Assembly: GCF_040024445.1 (NCBI RefSeq)
Contig: NZ_CP157276.1
Location: forward strand, 3,348,001 to 3,412,000
DNA length: 64,000 nt
Direction: 5' to 3'
From: Prescottella soli
Lineage (GTDB): Bacteria; Actinomycetota; Actinomycetes; Mycobacteriales; Mycobacteriaceae
Positions 43,606 through 52,176 of the stretch are shown here, piece by piece (position 1 is the first letter of the stretch; every line of letters begins with the position of its first letter). The notes beneath the pieces were generated by a model, which saw only the letters and a list, made by a program, of their open reading frames with translations, did no database searches and had not been told where the DNA came from. Both the position numbers and the translations under genes were made by a program.

Positions 43606-45270
43606 TTGGAACGCACCACGATTGCCGAGATGCTGCTCGATCGCGTCGGCGACGAGCACCTCGGTCTCCGCACCCGCGAGCAGGATTGGACGTGGGACGA
43701 GGTGGTCCGCGAGAGCGCCGCGTGCGGCTCGTTGGCGCAGTCCCTCCGGGTGGACGGTCCGTTCCACATCGGCGTCCTGCTCGAGAACGTGCCGGAGTTC
43801 CTCTTCTGGCTCGGCGGCGCGGCGCTCACCGGCGCGACCATCGTCGGCATCAACCCGACCCGCGGTGCCGCCGAGCTCGAGGCCGAGATCCGCTACGTCG
43901 ACTGCCAGTTGATCGTCACGGACGCCGCCGGCATGGCGAAGCTGAAGGGCCTCGATCTCGGCCTGTCCGAGGACCGCTTCGTCCTGGTCGACGCCCCGGA
44001 CTACCGCGAGCGGATCGACGCGCACCGGGTCGAGCCCGCGATCGCCGACGGCATCGACGAGTTCAGCCTGTACCTGCTGCTGTTCACGTCCGGCACCACC
44101 GGAATGTCCAAGGGCGTCAAGTGCAGCCAGGGCCGGCTGTCGCGCCTCGCGTACGCCAACACCGCGAAGTACGGCCACAAGCGCGACGACGTCGACTACT
44201 GCCCCATGCCGCTGTTCCACGGCAACGCGCTCATGGCGCTGTGGGCCCCGGCGCTCGCGAACGGCGCGACGGTCTGTCTCCCCGAGGCCCGCAAGTTCTC
44301 CGCGTCCGGCTTCCTGCCCGACGTGAAGTTCTTCGGCGCGACGTTCTTCACGTACGTCGGCAAGGCGCTGGCCTACCTGATGGCGACGCCCGAGCAGCCC
44401 GACGACAAGGACAACAAGCTCGAGCGCGGCTTCGGCACCGAGGCCTCGCCCGAGGACAAGGTCGAGTTCGTGCGCCGCTTCGGGGCGGAGCTGTTCGAGG
44501 GCTACGGCTCGTCGGAGGGCGCCGGATCGGTCAAGCTCGACCCGGAGGCCCCGGAGGCGGCGCTGGGGCGTCCCGCGCACGCCGGCATCGCCATCGTGAA
44601 TCCCGAGACCCGCGCGGAGTGCGCCCGCGCGATCCTCGACGAGCACGGCCGGGTGCTGAACCCGGACGAGGCCATCGGCGAGATGATCAACAAGGAGGGT
44701 GCGCGCGCCTTCGAGGGCTACTACAAGAACGACGCCGCCGACGCCGACCGCATCAAGCACGGCTGGTACTGGACCGGCGATCTCGGCTACGTCGACGAGG
44801 CCGGGTTCATCTACTTCGCCGGACGCAAGGGCGACTGGATCCGTGTCGACGGGGAGAACACCTCGGCGCTGGTGATCGAGCGGGTGCTGCGCCGTCACCC
44901 CGACGTCATCGCGACCGGCGTGTACGCGATCCCGGATTCGCGGTCGGGTGATCAGGTGATGGCGGCGATCGAGGTCGAGGCGCTCGACGCGTTCGACGCC
45001 GACAAGTTCGCCGAGTACCTCGGTGCCCAGGGCGATTTGGGGACGAAGGCGACGCCGCGCTTCGTGCGCGTGTCGACGAATCTGCCGGTCACCGGGTCCA
45101 ACAAGGTCCTCAAGCGTGAACTGCAGGCCGAGTTGTGGCGCACCGACGAGCCGGTGTACCGCTGGGAGGGGCGCGGCGAGCCGGTCTACACGCAGATGAC
45201 CGATGCGGACAAGGCGACGCTCGAGGCCGAGTTCGTGTCGTTCGGGCGCCAGCGTTTCCTGGGAGCGTGA
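43606..45270 (+). CDS. Steroid acyl-CoA synthetase, FadD17-like
   Basis: A ligase of about 554 residues: P-loop LLLFTSGTTGMSKGVKCSQG, FEGYGSSEGAGS, and a C-terminal RKGDWIRVDGENTSALVIERVL with GSNKVLKREL. This is the FadD17 subgroup, which activates C5 steroid side-chain acids; CasG of the Rhodococcus cholate cluster does the same reaction, so it is the better CasG candidate of the window. The start is uncertain. The TTG at 43606 has AGGAG upstream and gives MERTTIAEMLL; the in-frame ATG at 43540 lacks a binding site; the ATG at 43601 is out of frame. It is followed by an SDR gene one base later. Confidence 0.8.
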   Translation: MERTTIAEMLLDRVGDEHLGLRTREQDWTWDEVVRESAACGSLAQSLRVDGPFHIGVLLENVPEFLFWLGGAALTGATIVGINPTRGAAELEAEIRYVDCQLIVTDAAGMAKLKGLDLGLSEDRFVLVDAPDYRERIDAHRVEPAIADGIDEFSLYLLLFTSGTTGMSKGVKCSQGRLSRLAYANTAKYGHKRDDVDYCPMPLFHGNALMALWAPALANGATVCLPEARKFSASGFLPDVKFFGATFFTYVGKALAYLMATPEQPDDKDNKLERGFGTEASPEDKVEFVRRFGAELFEGYGSSEGAGSVKLDPEAPEAALGRPAHAGIAIVNPETRAECARAILDEHGRVLNPDEAIGEMINKEGARAFEGYYKNDAADADRIKHGWYWTGDLGYVDEAGFIYFAGRKGDWIRVDGENTSALVIERVLRRHPDVIATGVYAIPDSRSGDQVMAAIEVEALDAFDADKFAEYLGAQGDLGTKATPRFVRVSTNLPVTGSNKVLKRELQAELWRTDEPVYRWEGRGEPVYTQMTDADKATLEAEFVSFGRQRFLGA

Positions 45271-45271
45271 G

Positions 45272-46117
45272 ATGACGGCCCGCAAGGTCGCCCTCGTCAC
45301 GGGCGCGAGCCGCGGTATCGGCCGTGAGATCGCTCTGGCGTTCGCGCGCAAGGGATTCGACGTGGCCATCACCGCGCGCACCGTTCGCGAGGGGGAGGGG
45401 GCCGTCACGCCCCGCACCCGAGCCGAGGGGGAGGGGCTCATCGCCGTGCCCGGCAGCCTCGAGACGACGGCCGCCCAGATCGAGTCCTGCGGTGTCCGCG
45501 CACTGCCGATCCGGATGGACCTGCTCGATCAGGAGTCGGTGGTCGGCGCCGCCGACGAGGTCCTGCGCGAGTGGGGCCGCATCGACGTCCTCGTCAACAA
45601 CGCGTACGCGCAGACGGCCGGTCACATGGAGCGCATCCTCGACCTCCGTCCGGACGACGCCGAGGTGATGGTGCGCGGCAACTACCTGCACCAGCTGGCG
45701 CTGATCCAGCGGGTGCTGCCGTCGATGGTGGAGAACGGCGACGGTGTCGTCGTCAACCTCGTCTCCGGGTCGGCGACCACCGATCCGCCGGCCGCGCCGG
45801 GCGAGGGCGGCTGGGGCGTCGCGTACGCCGCGTCGAAGGCGGCGTTCGGTCGCCTCGCCGGCGCCGTCAACGCCGAGTACCGCGGTCGCGGTATCCGTGC
45901 GTTCAACCTCAGCCCCGGCTTCGTCGTCACGGAGTCCGGCAAGGCGCGCGGCGGCACCGACAAGATCGAGGACGCCGGGTTCGCGTCGGTTCCGGCGACC
46001 GTCCCCGCCGACGCCGCGGTGTGGCTGGCGACCGCACCCGACGCCGAGCGGTTCCTCGGGCGGGTGGTGTGGGCGCCGAAGCTGATGGACGACCTGACCG
46101 GTCCGTCCGCGAACTGA
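45272..46117 (+). CDS. SDR-family oxidoreductase
   Basis: A 281-residue SDR with TGASRGIGREIALAFARKG, VNNAYAQTAGHM in place of NNAG, VNLVSGSATTDPPAAPGEGG and YAASKAAF. The insertion between the second beta strand and the NNA motif (residues 40-70, EGEGAVTPRTRAEGEG) is longer than usual. Tandem with the FadD17-like gene, probably on the same transcript. Likely a hydroxyacyl-CoA or hydroxysteroid dehydrogenase; substrate unknown. Confidence 0.75.
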   Translation: MTARKVALVTGASRGIGREIALAFARKGFDVAITARTVREGEGAVTPRTRAEGEGLIAVPGSLETTAAQIESCGVRALPIRMDLLDQESVVGAADEVLREWGRIDVLVNNAYAQTAGHMERILDLRPDDAEVMVRGNYLHQLALIQRVLPSMVENGDGVVVNLVSGSATTDPPAAPGEGGWGVAYAASKAAFGRLAGAVNAEYRGRGIRAFNLSPGFVVTESGKARGGTDKIEDAGFASVPATVPADAAVWLATAPDAERFLGRVVWAPKLMDDLTGPSAN

Positions 46118-46239
46118 GGCGGCCGGTGGGCTTCGGGCGCCGGCGCGCGGGCCCGTACCGGTCGTGGGCGGGGCGGAGGGGCACGGGGGGCTTGCTCCCG
46201 ACGACACGGACTGGTCTGATCGGATTTGTGCACTAGTGA

Positions 46240-46256
46240 TTCCCGCTGGGCGAGAT
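46240..46256 (+). promoter_or_regulatory. 17-bp regulon motif before the side-chain operon
   Basis: TTCCCGCTGGGCGAGAT, 127 bases upstream of the acyl-CoA dehydrogenase start at 46384. It marks the promoter of the 46384-52105 operon. Confidence 0.55.
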
Positions 46257-46383
46257 GTGCGCCCCGGCGACCCCGGCGCGCTGGTTAGCGTCCGGACCAA
46301 CGAAGGCAGGCAGCCGTCCTCGCACGGCCGTCTGCCTCGCAATGACGTCGATTGTCAGTCGTTTGTTGTTAGGGAGAGTAACG

Positions 46384-47550
46384 ATGGACTTGAGGGAATC
46401 CCCCGAACAGCTCGCGCTCCGCAAGGAGTTGCGCGCGTACTTCGCGGCCCTGTTGCCCGAGGAGAAGCGCCGCAAGGCCGGCGAGGAGGGCGTGGGCGGC
46501 CAGTACTTCCGCGAGGTCGTCAAGCTGCTCGGCAAGGACGGCTGGCTGGGCATCGGTTGGCCCAAGGAGTACGGCGGACAGGGCCGATCCATCGAGGAGC
46601 AGTTCGTCTTCTTCGACGAGGTGCAGCGGGCGGGTCTGCCGTTCCCGTTCGTCACGGTCAACACCGTCGGCCCGACGCTGATGAAGTACGGCACCGAGGA
46701 GCAGAAGGAACGCTTCCTGCCGGGCATCCTCGCGGGCGACATCGTCTTCGCGATCGGCTACACCGAGCCCGAGGCCGGCACCGACCTCGCGTCGCTCAAG
46801 ACCCGCGCGGTCCTCGACGGCGAGGAGTGGGTGGTCGACGGCAACAAGATCTTCACGTCGGGCGCCAACACCGCCGACTACGTCTGGCTCGCGTGCCGCA
46901 CCGATCCGGAGGCCCCCAAGCACAAGGGCATCTCGATCCTGGTGGTTCCCACCGACGATCCCGGCTTCTCGTGGTCGCCGATCAACACCGTCGGTGGTCT
47001 CATGGTCACCTCGACGTACTACAGCGGCATCCGCGTCCCGCAGAAGGACGTCATCGGCGAGGTCAACGGCGGCTGGCAGCTGATCGCCGCGCAGCTCAAC
47101 CACGAGCGCATCGGTCTGGCCGCGATCGGTGGCCGCACCTACGGTCTGTGGCACCAGGTCCTGGACTGGGCCAAGGAGAACGGCGCCATCGAGATCCCGT
47201 GGGTGCAGCAGGAATTCGCGCGCACGCACGCCAAGCTCGAGGCCATGCGCCTGCTGAACTGGAAGATGACGGCGGCCGTCGCCGCGGACAGGCTGTCCGG
47301 CGCGGACGCCGGTGCCACCAAGGCGTACGGCACCGAGACCCACATCGACGTGTACCGCACGCTGCTCGGCATCCTCGGCGCCGCGGGCCGTATCCGCCCC
47401 GAGTCGCCCGGTGCACTGCTGGCCGGTCAGATCGAGCAGATCTCGCGCCAGGGCATGGTCAACACGTTCGGCGGCGGCGTCAACGAGGTCCTGCGCGACA
47501 TGGTCGGCACCATGGGCCTGGGCCTCGCGCGTGAGAAGAGGGTCAAGTGA
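46384..47550 (+). CDS. Acyl-CoA dehydrogenase subunit, ChsE2/FadE29-like
   Basis: A 388-residue subunit. DLRESPEQLALRKELRAYF at the start, the WLGIGWPKEYGGQGRS block, IGYTEPEAGTDLASLKT, ATYY-type TSTYYSGIRVPQKDVIGE and the C-terminal TFGGGVNEVLRDMV follow FadE29 of the mycobacterial igr operon. In that system ChsE1-ChsE2 form an alpha2beta2 enzyme that dehydrogenates the C3 (propanoyl) side chain of 22-carbon steroid-CoA. The partner subunit is encoded at 48530. It is the first gene of a six-gene operon with stop-start overlaps. Confidence 0.87.
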   Translation: MDLRESPEQLALRKELRAYFAALLPEEKRRKAGEEGVGGQYFREVVKLLGKDGWLGIGWPKEYGGQGRSIEEQFVFFDEVQRAGLPFPFVTVNTVGPTLMKYGTEEQKERFLPGILAGDIVFAIGYTEPEAGTDLASLKTRAVLDGEEWVVDGNKIFTSGANTADYVWLACRTDPEAPKHKGISILVVPTDDPGFSWSPINTVGGLMVTSTYYSGIRVPQKDVIGEVNGGWQLIAAQLNHERIGLAAIGGRTYGLWHQVLDWAKENGAIEIPWVQQEFARTHAKLEAMRLLNWKMTAAVAADRLSGADAGATKAYGTETHIDVYRTLLGILGAAGRIRPESPGALLAGQIEQISRQGMVNTFGGGVNEVLRDMVGTMGLGLAREKRVK

Positions 47551-48530
47551 GCGAATTCCTCACCAAGCTCGAGGCATTCGAGGGTCAGGTCCTGACCCCC
47601 ACCGTGTGGGGTCCGGACGAGGTCAACACCCCGATGATCCGGCACTGGGTCGAGACGATGGGCGACACCAGCCCGATCTACCTCGACGACGAGGCCGCCC
47701 GCGCCACCGGTCGTGACGGCGCCGTCGCCCCCGCGCTCATGGCGCAGGTGTGGACGATGCGCACGTTCAACGACAAGATGGCCAACAACGATCCGTCGCA
47801 GGTGTGGACCGACCTGATCGCCACGCTCGACGACGAGGGCTTCACGTCCGTCGTCGCTACCGACTCGGACTTCGAGTTCTTCGTGGAACTGCGTCCCGGC
47901 GACCGGGTTTCGCTCACCGAGGTGATCGAGGACATCTCCGAGGAGAAGAAGACGGGCCTCGGCGTCGGTCACTTCGTCACGACGCTCAAGACCTATCGCA
48001 ACGGAGACGACGAGGTCGTCGCGACCCAGCGCTGGCGGACCCTGCGGTTCAAGCCGAAGGGCAGCGAGAAGGCCGCGGAGAAGCCGGCAGAGAAGTCGGA
48101 GAAGTCGGCGGGGCCGATCCCGGGCCTGCGTCCGCGCCCGGCGCTCAACGCCGACAACGCCTTCTGGTTCGAGGCCGCCAAGGAGCACCGCCTGGTGATC
48201 CAGCGCTGCACCAACTGCGGCGTGCTGCGCCACCCCACCGGACCGATGTGCGGTGCGTGCCAGTCGCTCGACTGGGACACCGTCGACGCGTCGGGCCGCG
48301 GCACCGTCTACAGCTTCGTCGTCAACCACCACCCGCAGATCCCCGGATTCGAGTACCCGCTCATCGTGGCGACGATCGAACTCGAAGAGGGCACCCGCCT
48401 GATCGCGAACATGACCGGCATTTCGCCGGACGACGTCGAGATCGACATGCCGGTGGAACTGGACTGGATCGACGCCGACCCGGATCTGACGCTGCCCGCG
48501 TTCCGGCCGGCCGCACGGGAGGACTCCTGA
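47547..48530 (+). CDS. chsH2: Steroid enoyl-CoA hydratase subunit ChsH2 (MaoC + DUF35)
   Basis: A 327-residue two-domain protein. Residues 1-175 form a MaoC hot-dog hydratase half (IYLDDEAARATGRDGAVAPALMAQ). A charged linker rich in Glu/Lys (SEKAAEKPAEKSEKS) joins it to a DUF35 domain with a zinc ribbon, CTNCG and CGACQ, and an OB fold (GRGTVYSFVVNHHPQIPGF). In mycobacteria ChsH2 pairs with ChsH1 for hydration and its DUF35 domain docks the Ltp2 aldolase. Start GTG at 47547 overlaps the previous stop. Order in this operon differs from igr because a dehydrogenase gene is inserted between chsH2 and chsH1. Confidence 0.9.
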   Translation: MSEFLTKLEAFEGQVLTPTVWGPDEVNTPMIRHWVETMGDTSPIYLDDEAARATGRDGAVAPALMAQVWTMRTFNDKMANNDPSQVWTDLIATLDDEGFTSVVATDSDFEFFVELRPGDRVSLTEVIEDISEEKKTGLGVGHFVTTLKTYRNGDDEVVATQRWRTLRFKPKGSEKAAEKPAEKSEKSAGPIPGLRPRPALNADNAFWFEAAKEHRLVIQRCTNCGVLRHPTGPMCGACQSLDWDTVDASGRGTVYSFVVNHHPQIPGFEYPLIVATIELEEGTRLIANMTGISPDDVEIDMPVELDWIDADPDLTLPAFRPAAREDS

Positions 48531-49642
48531 TGGACTTCAACTTCAGCGAAGAGCAAGAGGCAATTCGCAACCTCGCCGACGAGGTCTTCACCAGCAAGGC
48601 CGACATCGACCGCGTCAAGCAGGTCGAGCTGAGCGATGAGCGTCTCGACCGCGACCTGTGGCGCGAGCTGGCGAACACGGGCCTGCTCGGCATCGCGCTG
48701 CCCGAGGACCTCGGCGGCGGCGGCCTGGGCCTGTCCGAGCTGTACGTCCTGCTCGAGCAGCAGGGCCGCCACGTCGCGCCCGTGCCGATCTGGCAGTCCA
48801 CCCTCGCGGCCCTCGCGGTCGCCGAGTTCGGCACCGACGCCCAGCGCGCCGCGCTGGTCCCGGGTGTCGCCGAGGGCAGCAGCTTCCTGACGATCGGGCT
48901 CGAGGAGTTCGGCCCCTACGCCCCGGGCGATCCGCGGACCACCGCCACCGAGGCCGGCGGCCAGTGGACCCTGACAGGCGCCAAGGCGGTCGTCCCGATC
49001 ACCCACGTCGCGGACCGCGCGATCGTCTCGGCGACCACGCCGTCCGGTGCGGCGCTGTTCGTCGTGGACCTCGCCGCCGCGGGCGTCTCGGTGGAGCAGA
49101 CGCAGTCCACCAACTGGGAGATCTGCGGCAACGTCACGCTCGAGTCGGCTCCCGCGGAACTGCTCGGCCCCGCCGACGGCACCACCGCGCAGTGGCTGCT
49201 CGACCGCGTCGAGCTCGCGCTGGCCGCGATCCAGCTCGGTGTCGGCTCGGGTGCCGTGCAGCAGGCCGTCACGTACCTCAACGGCCGGCACCAGTTCGGG
49301 CGTCCGCTCGCGACGTTCCAGGCCGTCAACCACCAGCTGGCCGACTGCTACATCGACCTCGAGGCGATGCGCGTGACCCTGTGGCAGGCCGCGTGGCTGC
49401 TCGCCGAGGGGCAGGAGCTGGGCACGTCGGTGCTGGTCGCCAAGTGGTGGGCCACCGACGCCGGCCAGCGCGTCGTGCACCGCACCACCCACGTCCACGG
49501 CGGCATGGGTGTCGACACCGACTACCCGGTGCACCGGCACCTGTTGTGGGGCAAGCAGATCGGTGCCACCCTCGGTGGTTCCGCGTCGGATCTCGCCCGT
49601 CTGGGCGCACAGCTCGCGGCGGGTGTCGAGGTGGTCTCATGA
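48530..49642 (+). CDS. Acyl-CoA dehydrogenase subunit, ChsE1/FadE28-like
   Basis: A 370-residue acyl-CoA dehydrogenase fold protein. MDFNFSEEQEAIRNLADEVF, the LALPEDLGGGGLGLSEL-type block, YLNGRHQFGRPLATFQAVNHQLADCYIDLEAM and TTHVHGGMGVDTDYPVHR match FadE28. It lacks the usual IGGTSEI C-terminus. It would pair with the subunit at 46384 to make one heteromeric enzyme. It sits between chsH2 and chsH1 with a TGATG overlap on the left and ATGA on the right, so stoichiometric translation is likely. Confidence 0.86.
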   Translation: MDFNFSEEQEAIRNLADEVFTSKADIDRVKQVELSDERLDRDLWRELANTGLLGIALPEDLGGGGLGLSELYVLLEQQGRHVAPVPIWQSTLAALAVAEFGTDAQRAALVPGVAEGSSFLTIGLEEFGPYAPGDPRTTATEAGGQWTLTGAKAVVPITHVADRAIVSATTPSGAALFVVDLAAAGVSVEQTQSTNWEICGNVTLESAPAELLGPADGTTAQWLLDRVELALAAIQLGVGSGAVQQAVTYLNGRHQFGRPLATFQAVNHQLADCYIDLEAMRVTLWQAAWLLAEGQELGTSVLVAKWWATDAGQRVVHRTTHVHGGMGVDTDYPVHRHLLWGKQIGATLGGSASDLARLGAQLAAGVEVVS

Positions 49643-50085
49643 CCGCCACCGCCGCCGCCGTGACGGGCCGCAGCTACGACGACATCGCTGTCGGCGAGGT
49701 GCTGCCCGAGCTGGCGATCCCGCTCACCCGCACGCTGATCGTGGCGACCGCGATCGCGACGCGTGACTTCCAGGACGTGCACCACGATCCGGAGCTGGCG
49801 CAGCAGCGCGGCTCGAAGGACGTGTTCATGAACATCCTCACCAGCAACGGGCTGGCCGGCCGGTTCGTGACGGACTGGGCTGGACCGTTCGCGACGGTGC
49901 GCCGGGTGAAGATCCGCCTGGGTGCCCCGAACTATCCGGGCGACACCATGACCATGACCGGTGAGGTCGTCTCGAAGGAGAACGGTCTCGTCGAGGTGAA
50001 GGTCCAGGGCGCGAACAGCCTGGGTAACCACCTGTCGGGAACCGTCACGGTCGCCTACCCCGCCGCTGAAGGGAGGGATGCCTGA
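49639..50085 (+). CDS. chsH1: Steroid enoyl-CoA hydratase subunit ChsH1 (MaoC)
   Basis: A 148-residue MaoC hot-dog protein. SYDDIAVGEVLPELAIPLTRTLIVATAIATRDFQDVHHDPE carries the conserved hydratase Asp and His (FQDVHHDP), followed by SNGLAGRFVTDWAGP. It forms the active hydratase with ChsH2. Overlaps the dehydrogenase stop by ATGA and the aldolase start by TGATG. Confidence 0.9.
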   Translation: MTATAAAVTGRSYDDIAVGEVLPELAIPLTRTLIVATAIATRDFQDVHHDPELAQQRGSKDVFMNILTSNGLAGRFVTDWAGPFATVRRVKIRLGAPNYPGDTMTMTGEVVSKENGLVEVKVQGANSLGNHLSGTVTVAYPAAEGRDA

Positions 50086-51263
50086 TGGCTGTCAGCCCGC
50101 TCTCGGGTGCCGCCGCGATCGTCGGTATCGGCGCCACCGAGTTCTCGAAGAAGTCCGGTCGCTCCGAGCTGCAGCTCGCGTGCGAGGCGGTCACCGCCGC
50201 TCTCGCCGACGCCGGCATCGACCCGTCCGAGGTCGACGGTCTCAGCACCTTCACGATGGAGACCAACGGCGAGATCCTCGTCGCCCGCAACTGCGGGCTG
50301 GGGGAGCTCAAGTTCTTCTCCCGGATCGGCTACGGCGGCGGCGCGGCGTGCGCCTCGGTGCAGCAGGCGGCGATGGCCGTCGCGACCGGCGTCGCCGAGG
50401 TCGTGGTGGTCTACCGCGCGTTCAACGAACGCTCCGGTATGCGCTTCGGCCTGGGGCAGCACGACCGCCCGATGGACTCGACCGCCGACCGCGCAGCGTA
50501 TGCGTGGTTGACCCCGCAGGGATTGGCGACTCCCGCCCAGTGGGTCGCGATGTTCGCTCGGCGGTACATGCACCAGTACGGTGCCACGAGTGAGGATTTC
50601 GGCCGGGTTGCTGTCGTGGCGCGCAAGCACGCCGCGAACAACCCTGCCGCGTGGTTCTACGGCAAGCCCATCACGCTCGAGGACCACCAGAACTCCCGGT
50701 GGATCGCCGAGCCGCTGCACCTGCTCGACTGCTGCCAGGAGACCGACGGCGGCCAGGCCCTCGTCATCGTCTCGGCCGAGCGCGCCAAGGACCTGCGCAA
50801 CAAGCCCGCGATCATCAAGGGCGCCGCGCAGGGTTCGGGCAAGGACCAGCACATGATGACGAGCTACTACCGCCCCGACATCACCGGCATCCCGGAGATG
50901 GGTCTGGTCGGTCGTCAGCTCTACGGCCAGGCCGGTCTGACGCCGGACGACATCAATGCGGCGATCCTCTACGACCACTTCACTCCTCTGGTGCTCCCGC
51001 AGCTCGAGGAACTCGGTTTCTGCCGTCCCGGCGAGGCCAAGGACTTCATCCGCGAGGGGAATCTGGAGATCGGTGGACGGCTGCCGAGCAACACGCACGG
51101 CGGCCAGGTCGGTGAGGCGTACCTGCACGGCGTCAACGGCATCGCGGAGGCGGTCCGGTTGGTGCGTGGGACGTCCACCAACCAGCCCGAGGGTGTCGAG
51201 AACGTGCTCGTCACGGCGGGAACCGCGGTTCCCACCAGCGGCCTCATTCTCGGCGCCGCCTGA
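50085..51263 (+). CDS. ltp2: Steroid side-chain aldolase Ltp2
   Basis: A 392-residue thiolase-fold protein of the Ltp2 type. AAIVGIGATEFSKKSGRSELQLACEA, ESGM-type NERSGMRFGLG, HQYGATSEDFGRVAVVARKHAANNP and LPSNTHGGQVGEAYLHG are diagnostic. Ltp2 performs retro-aldol cleavage of the 17-hydroxy-propanoyl-CoA side chain, releasing propionyl-CoA and the 17-ketosteroid; it works with the DUF35 domain of ChsH2, encoded two genes upstream. A 26-base gap to the next hydratase gene keeps it in the same operon. Confidence 0.9.
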   Translation: MAVSPLSGAAAIVGIGATEFSKKSGRSELQLACEAVTAALADAGIDPSEVDGLSTFTMETNGEILVARNCGLGELKFFSRIGYGGGAACASVQQAAMAVATGVAEVVVVYRAFNERSGMRFGLGQHDRPMDSTADRAAYAWLTPQGLATPAQWVAMFARRYMHQYGATSEDFGRVAVVARKHAANNPAAWFYGKPITLEDHQNSRWIAEPLHLLDCCQETDGGQALVIVSAERAKDLRNKPAIIKGAAQGSGKDQHMMTSYYRPDITGIPEMGLVGRQLYGQAGLTPDDINAAILYDHFTPLVLPQLEELGFCRPGEAKDFIREGNLEIGGRLPSNTHGGQVGEAYLHGVNGIAEAVRLVRGTSTNQPEGVENVLVTAGTAVPTSGLILGAA

Positions 51264-51289
51264 TCCGAATTACCTGGAAGGACCGAAGA

Positions 51290-52105
51290 ATGACGGCAGT
51301 GGAGCAGAAGCCGGCCGGCGCGTGGCGTGGGGTCGACCTCGGCACCCGCACGGTGAGCTACGACGAGCGCGACGCGATCCTGTACGCGCTCGCCGTGGGT
51401 GCGAAGGCCACCGATCTGGACCTCGTCATGGAGGACCGGCTGCGGGTGCTGCCGACGTTCGCGCTGACCCTGGCCCAGTGGGCTCCTGACGAGCTGGGGC
51501 AGCGCGGTGCCTTCGACATGAAGACCGCGCTGCACGGGTCGCAGGAGCTGAAGGTGCTCGCGCCGCTGCCCCGCAGCGGTGAGGTCACGCTGAAGGCCAG
51601 TGTCGGCGAGGTCTGGGACAAGGGCGCCGCGGCGGTGTTCGAGGTCAAGGTCGAGTGCGACTACTTCGTCGCGACCTGGTCGCTGTTCGCCCCGGGCGCA
51701 GGCGGATTCGGTGGCGAGCGTGGCCCGTCCAAGCCGCCGGCACCGGAGGGCGAGGCCAACGTGACGGCTCAGCTCGAGACCGCGTTCAACGTGGCCGCGC
51801 TGTACCGCCTCACCGGCGACCGCCACCACATCCACATCGATCCGGCCGCCGCCGCGGGCATCGGCCAGCCGCGTCCGATCATGCACGGCCTGTGCACGCT
51901 CGCCGCGTCGACGCTGCCGCTCGCGAAGGAACTCGGCGTGCACCCCGCGGACCTGACGGAACTGCAGGGCCGCTTCGCCGCGCCCGTGTTCCCCGGCGAC
52001 ACCGCGGATCTGAAGGCGTGGGGCGACGCCTCGGGCCTGTCCTTCGAGCTCGTCCGCGAGGGCAAGCCGGCCATCTCCGGCGGTTACGCGGTCTTCGCCA
52101 AGTAG
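51290..52105 (+). CDS. MaoC-type enoyl-CoA hydratase, Hsd4B-like (second copy)
   Basis: A 271-residue double hot-dog hydratase 2. The N-terminal half has YDERDAILYALAVGAKATDLDLVMEDRLRVLPTFALTLAQ; the C-terminal half has YRLTGDRHHIHIDPAAAAGIGQPRPIMHGLCTLA with the hydratase Asp and His. It is related to the gene at 32846 but shorter in the N-terminal loop. It ends the igr-like operon; a 22-bp inverted repeat follows. Confidence 0.84.
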   Translation: MTAVEQKPAGAWRGVDLGTRTVSYDERDAILYALAVGAKATDLDLVMEDRLRVLPTFALTLAQWAPDELGQRGAFDMKTALHGSQELKVLAPLPRSGEVTLKASVGEVWDKGAAAVFEVKVECDYFVATWSLFAPGAGGFGGERGPSKPPAPEGEANVTAQLETAFNVAALYRLTGDRHHIHIDPAAAAGIGQPRPIMHGLCTLAASTLPLAKELGVHPADLTELQGRFAAPVFPGDTADLKAWGDASGLSFELVREGKPAISGGYAVFAK

Positions 52106-52116
52106 GTGTGTGACGA

Positions 52117-52163
52117 CCGAATGTCACATGCGTTCAGTCCAACTGGACGCATGTGACATTCGG
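52117..52163. terminator. Bidirectional terminator, 22-bp stem
   Basis: Arms 52117-52138 and 52142-52163 match at 21 of 22 positions with a CCA centre. The element lies between convergent stops at 52105 and 52177. Confidence 0.8.
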
Positions 52164-52176
52164 CCAGGACTTCAGC

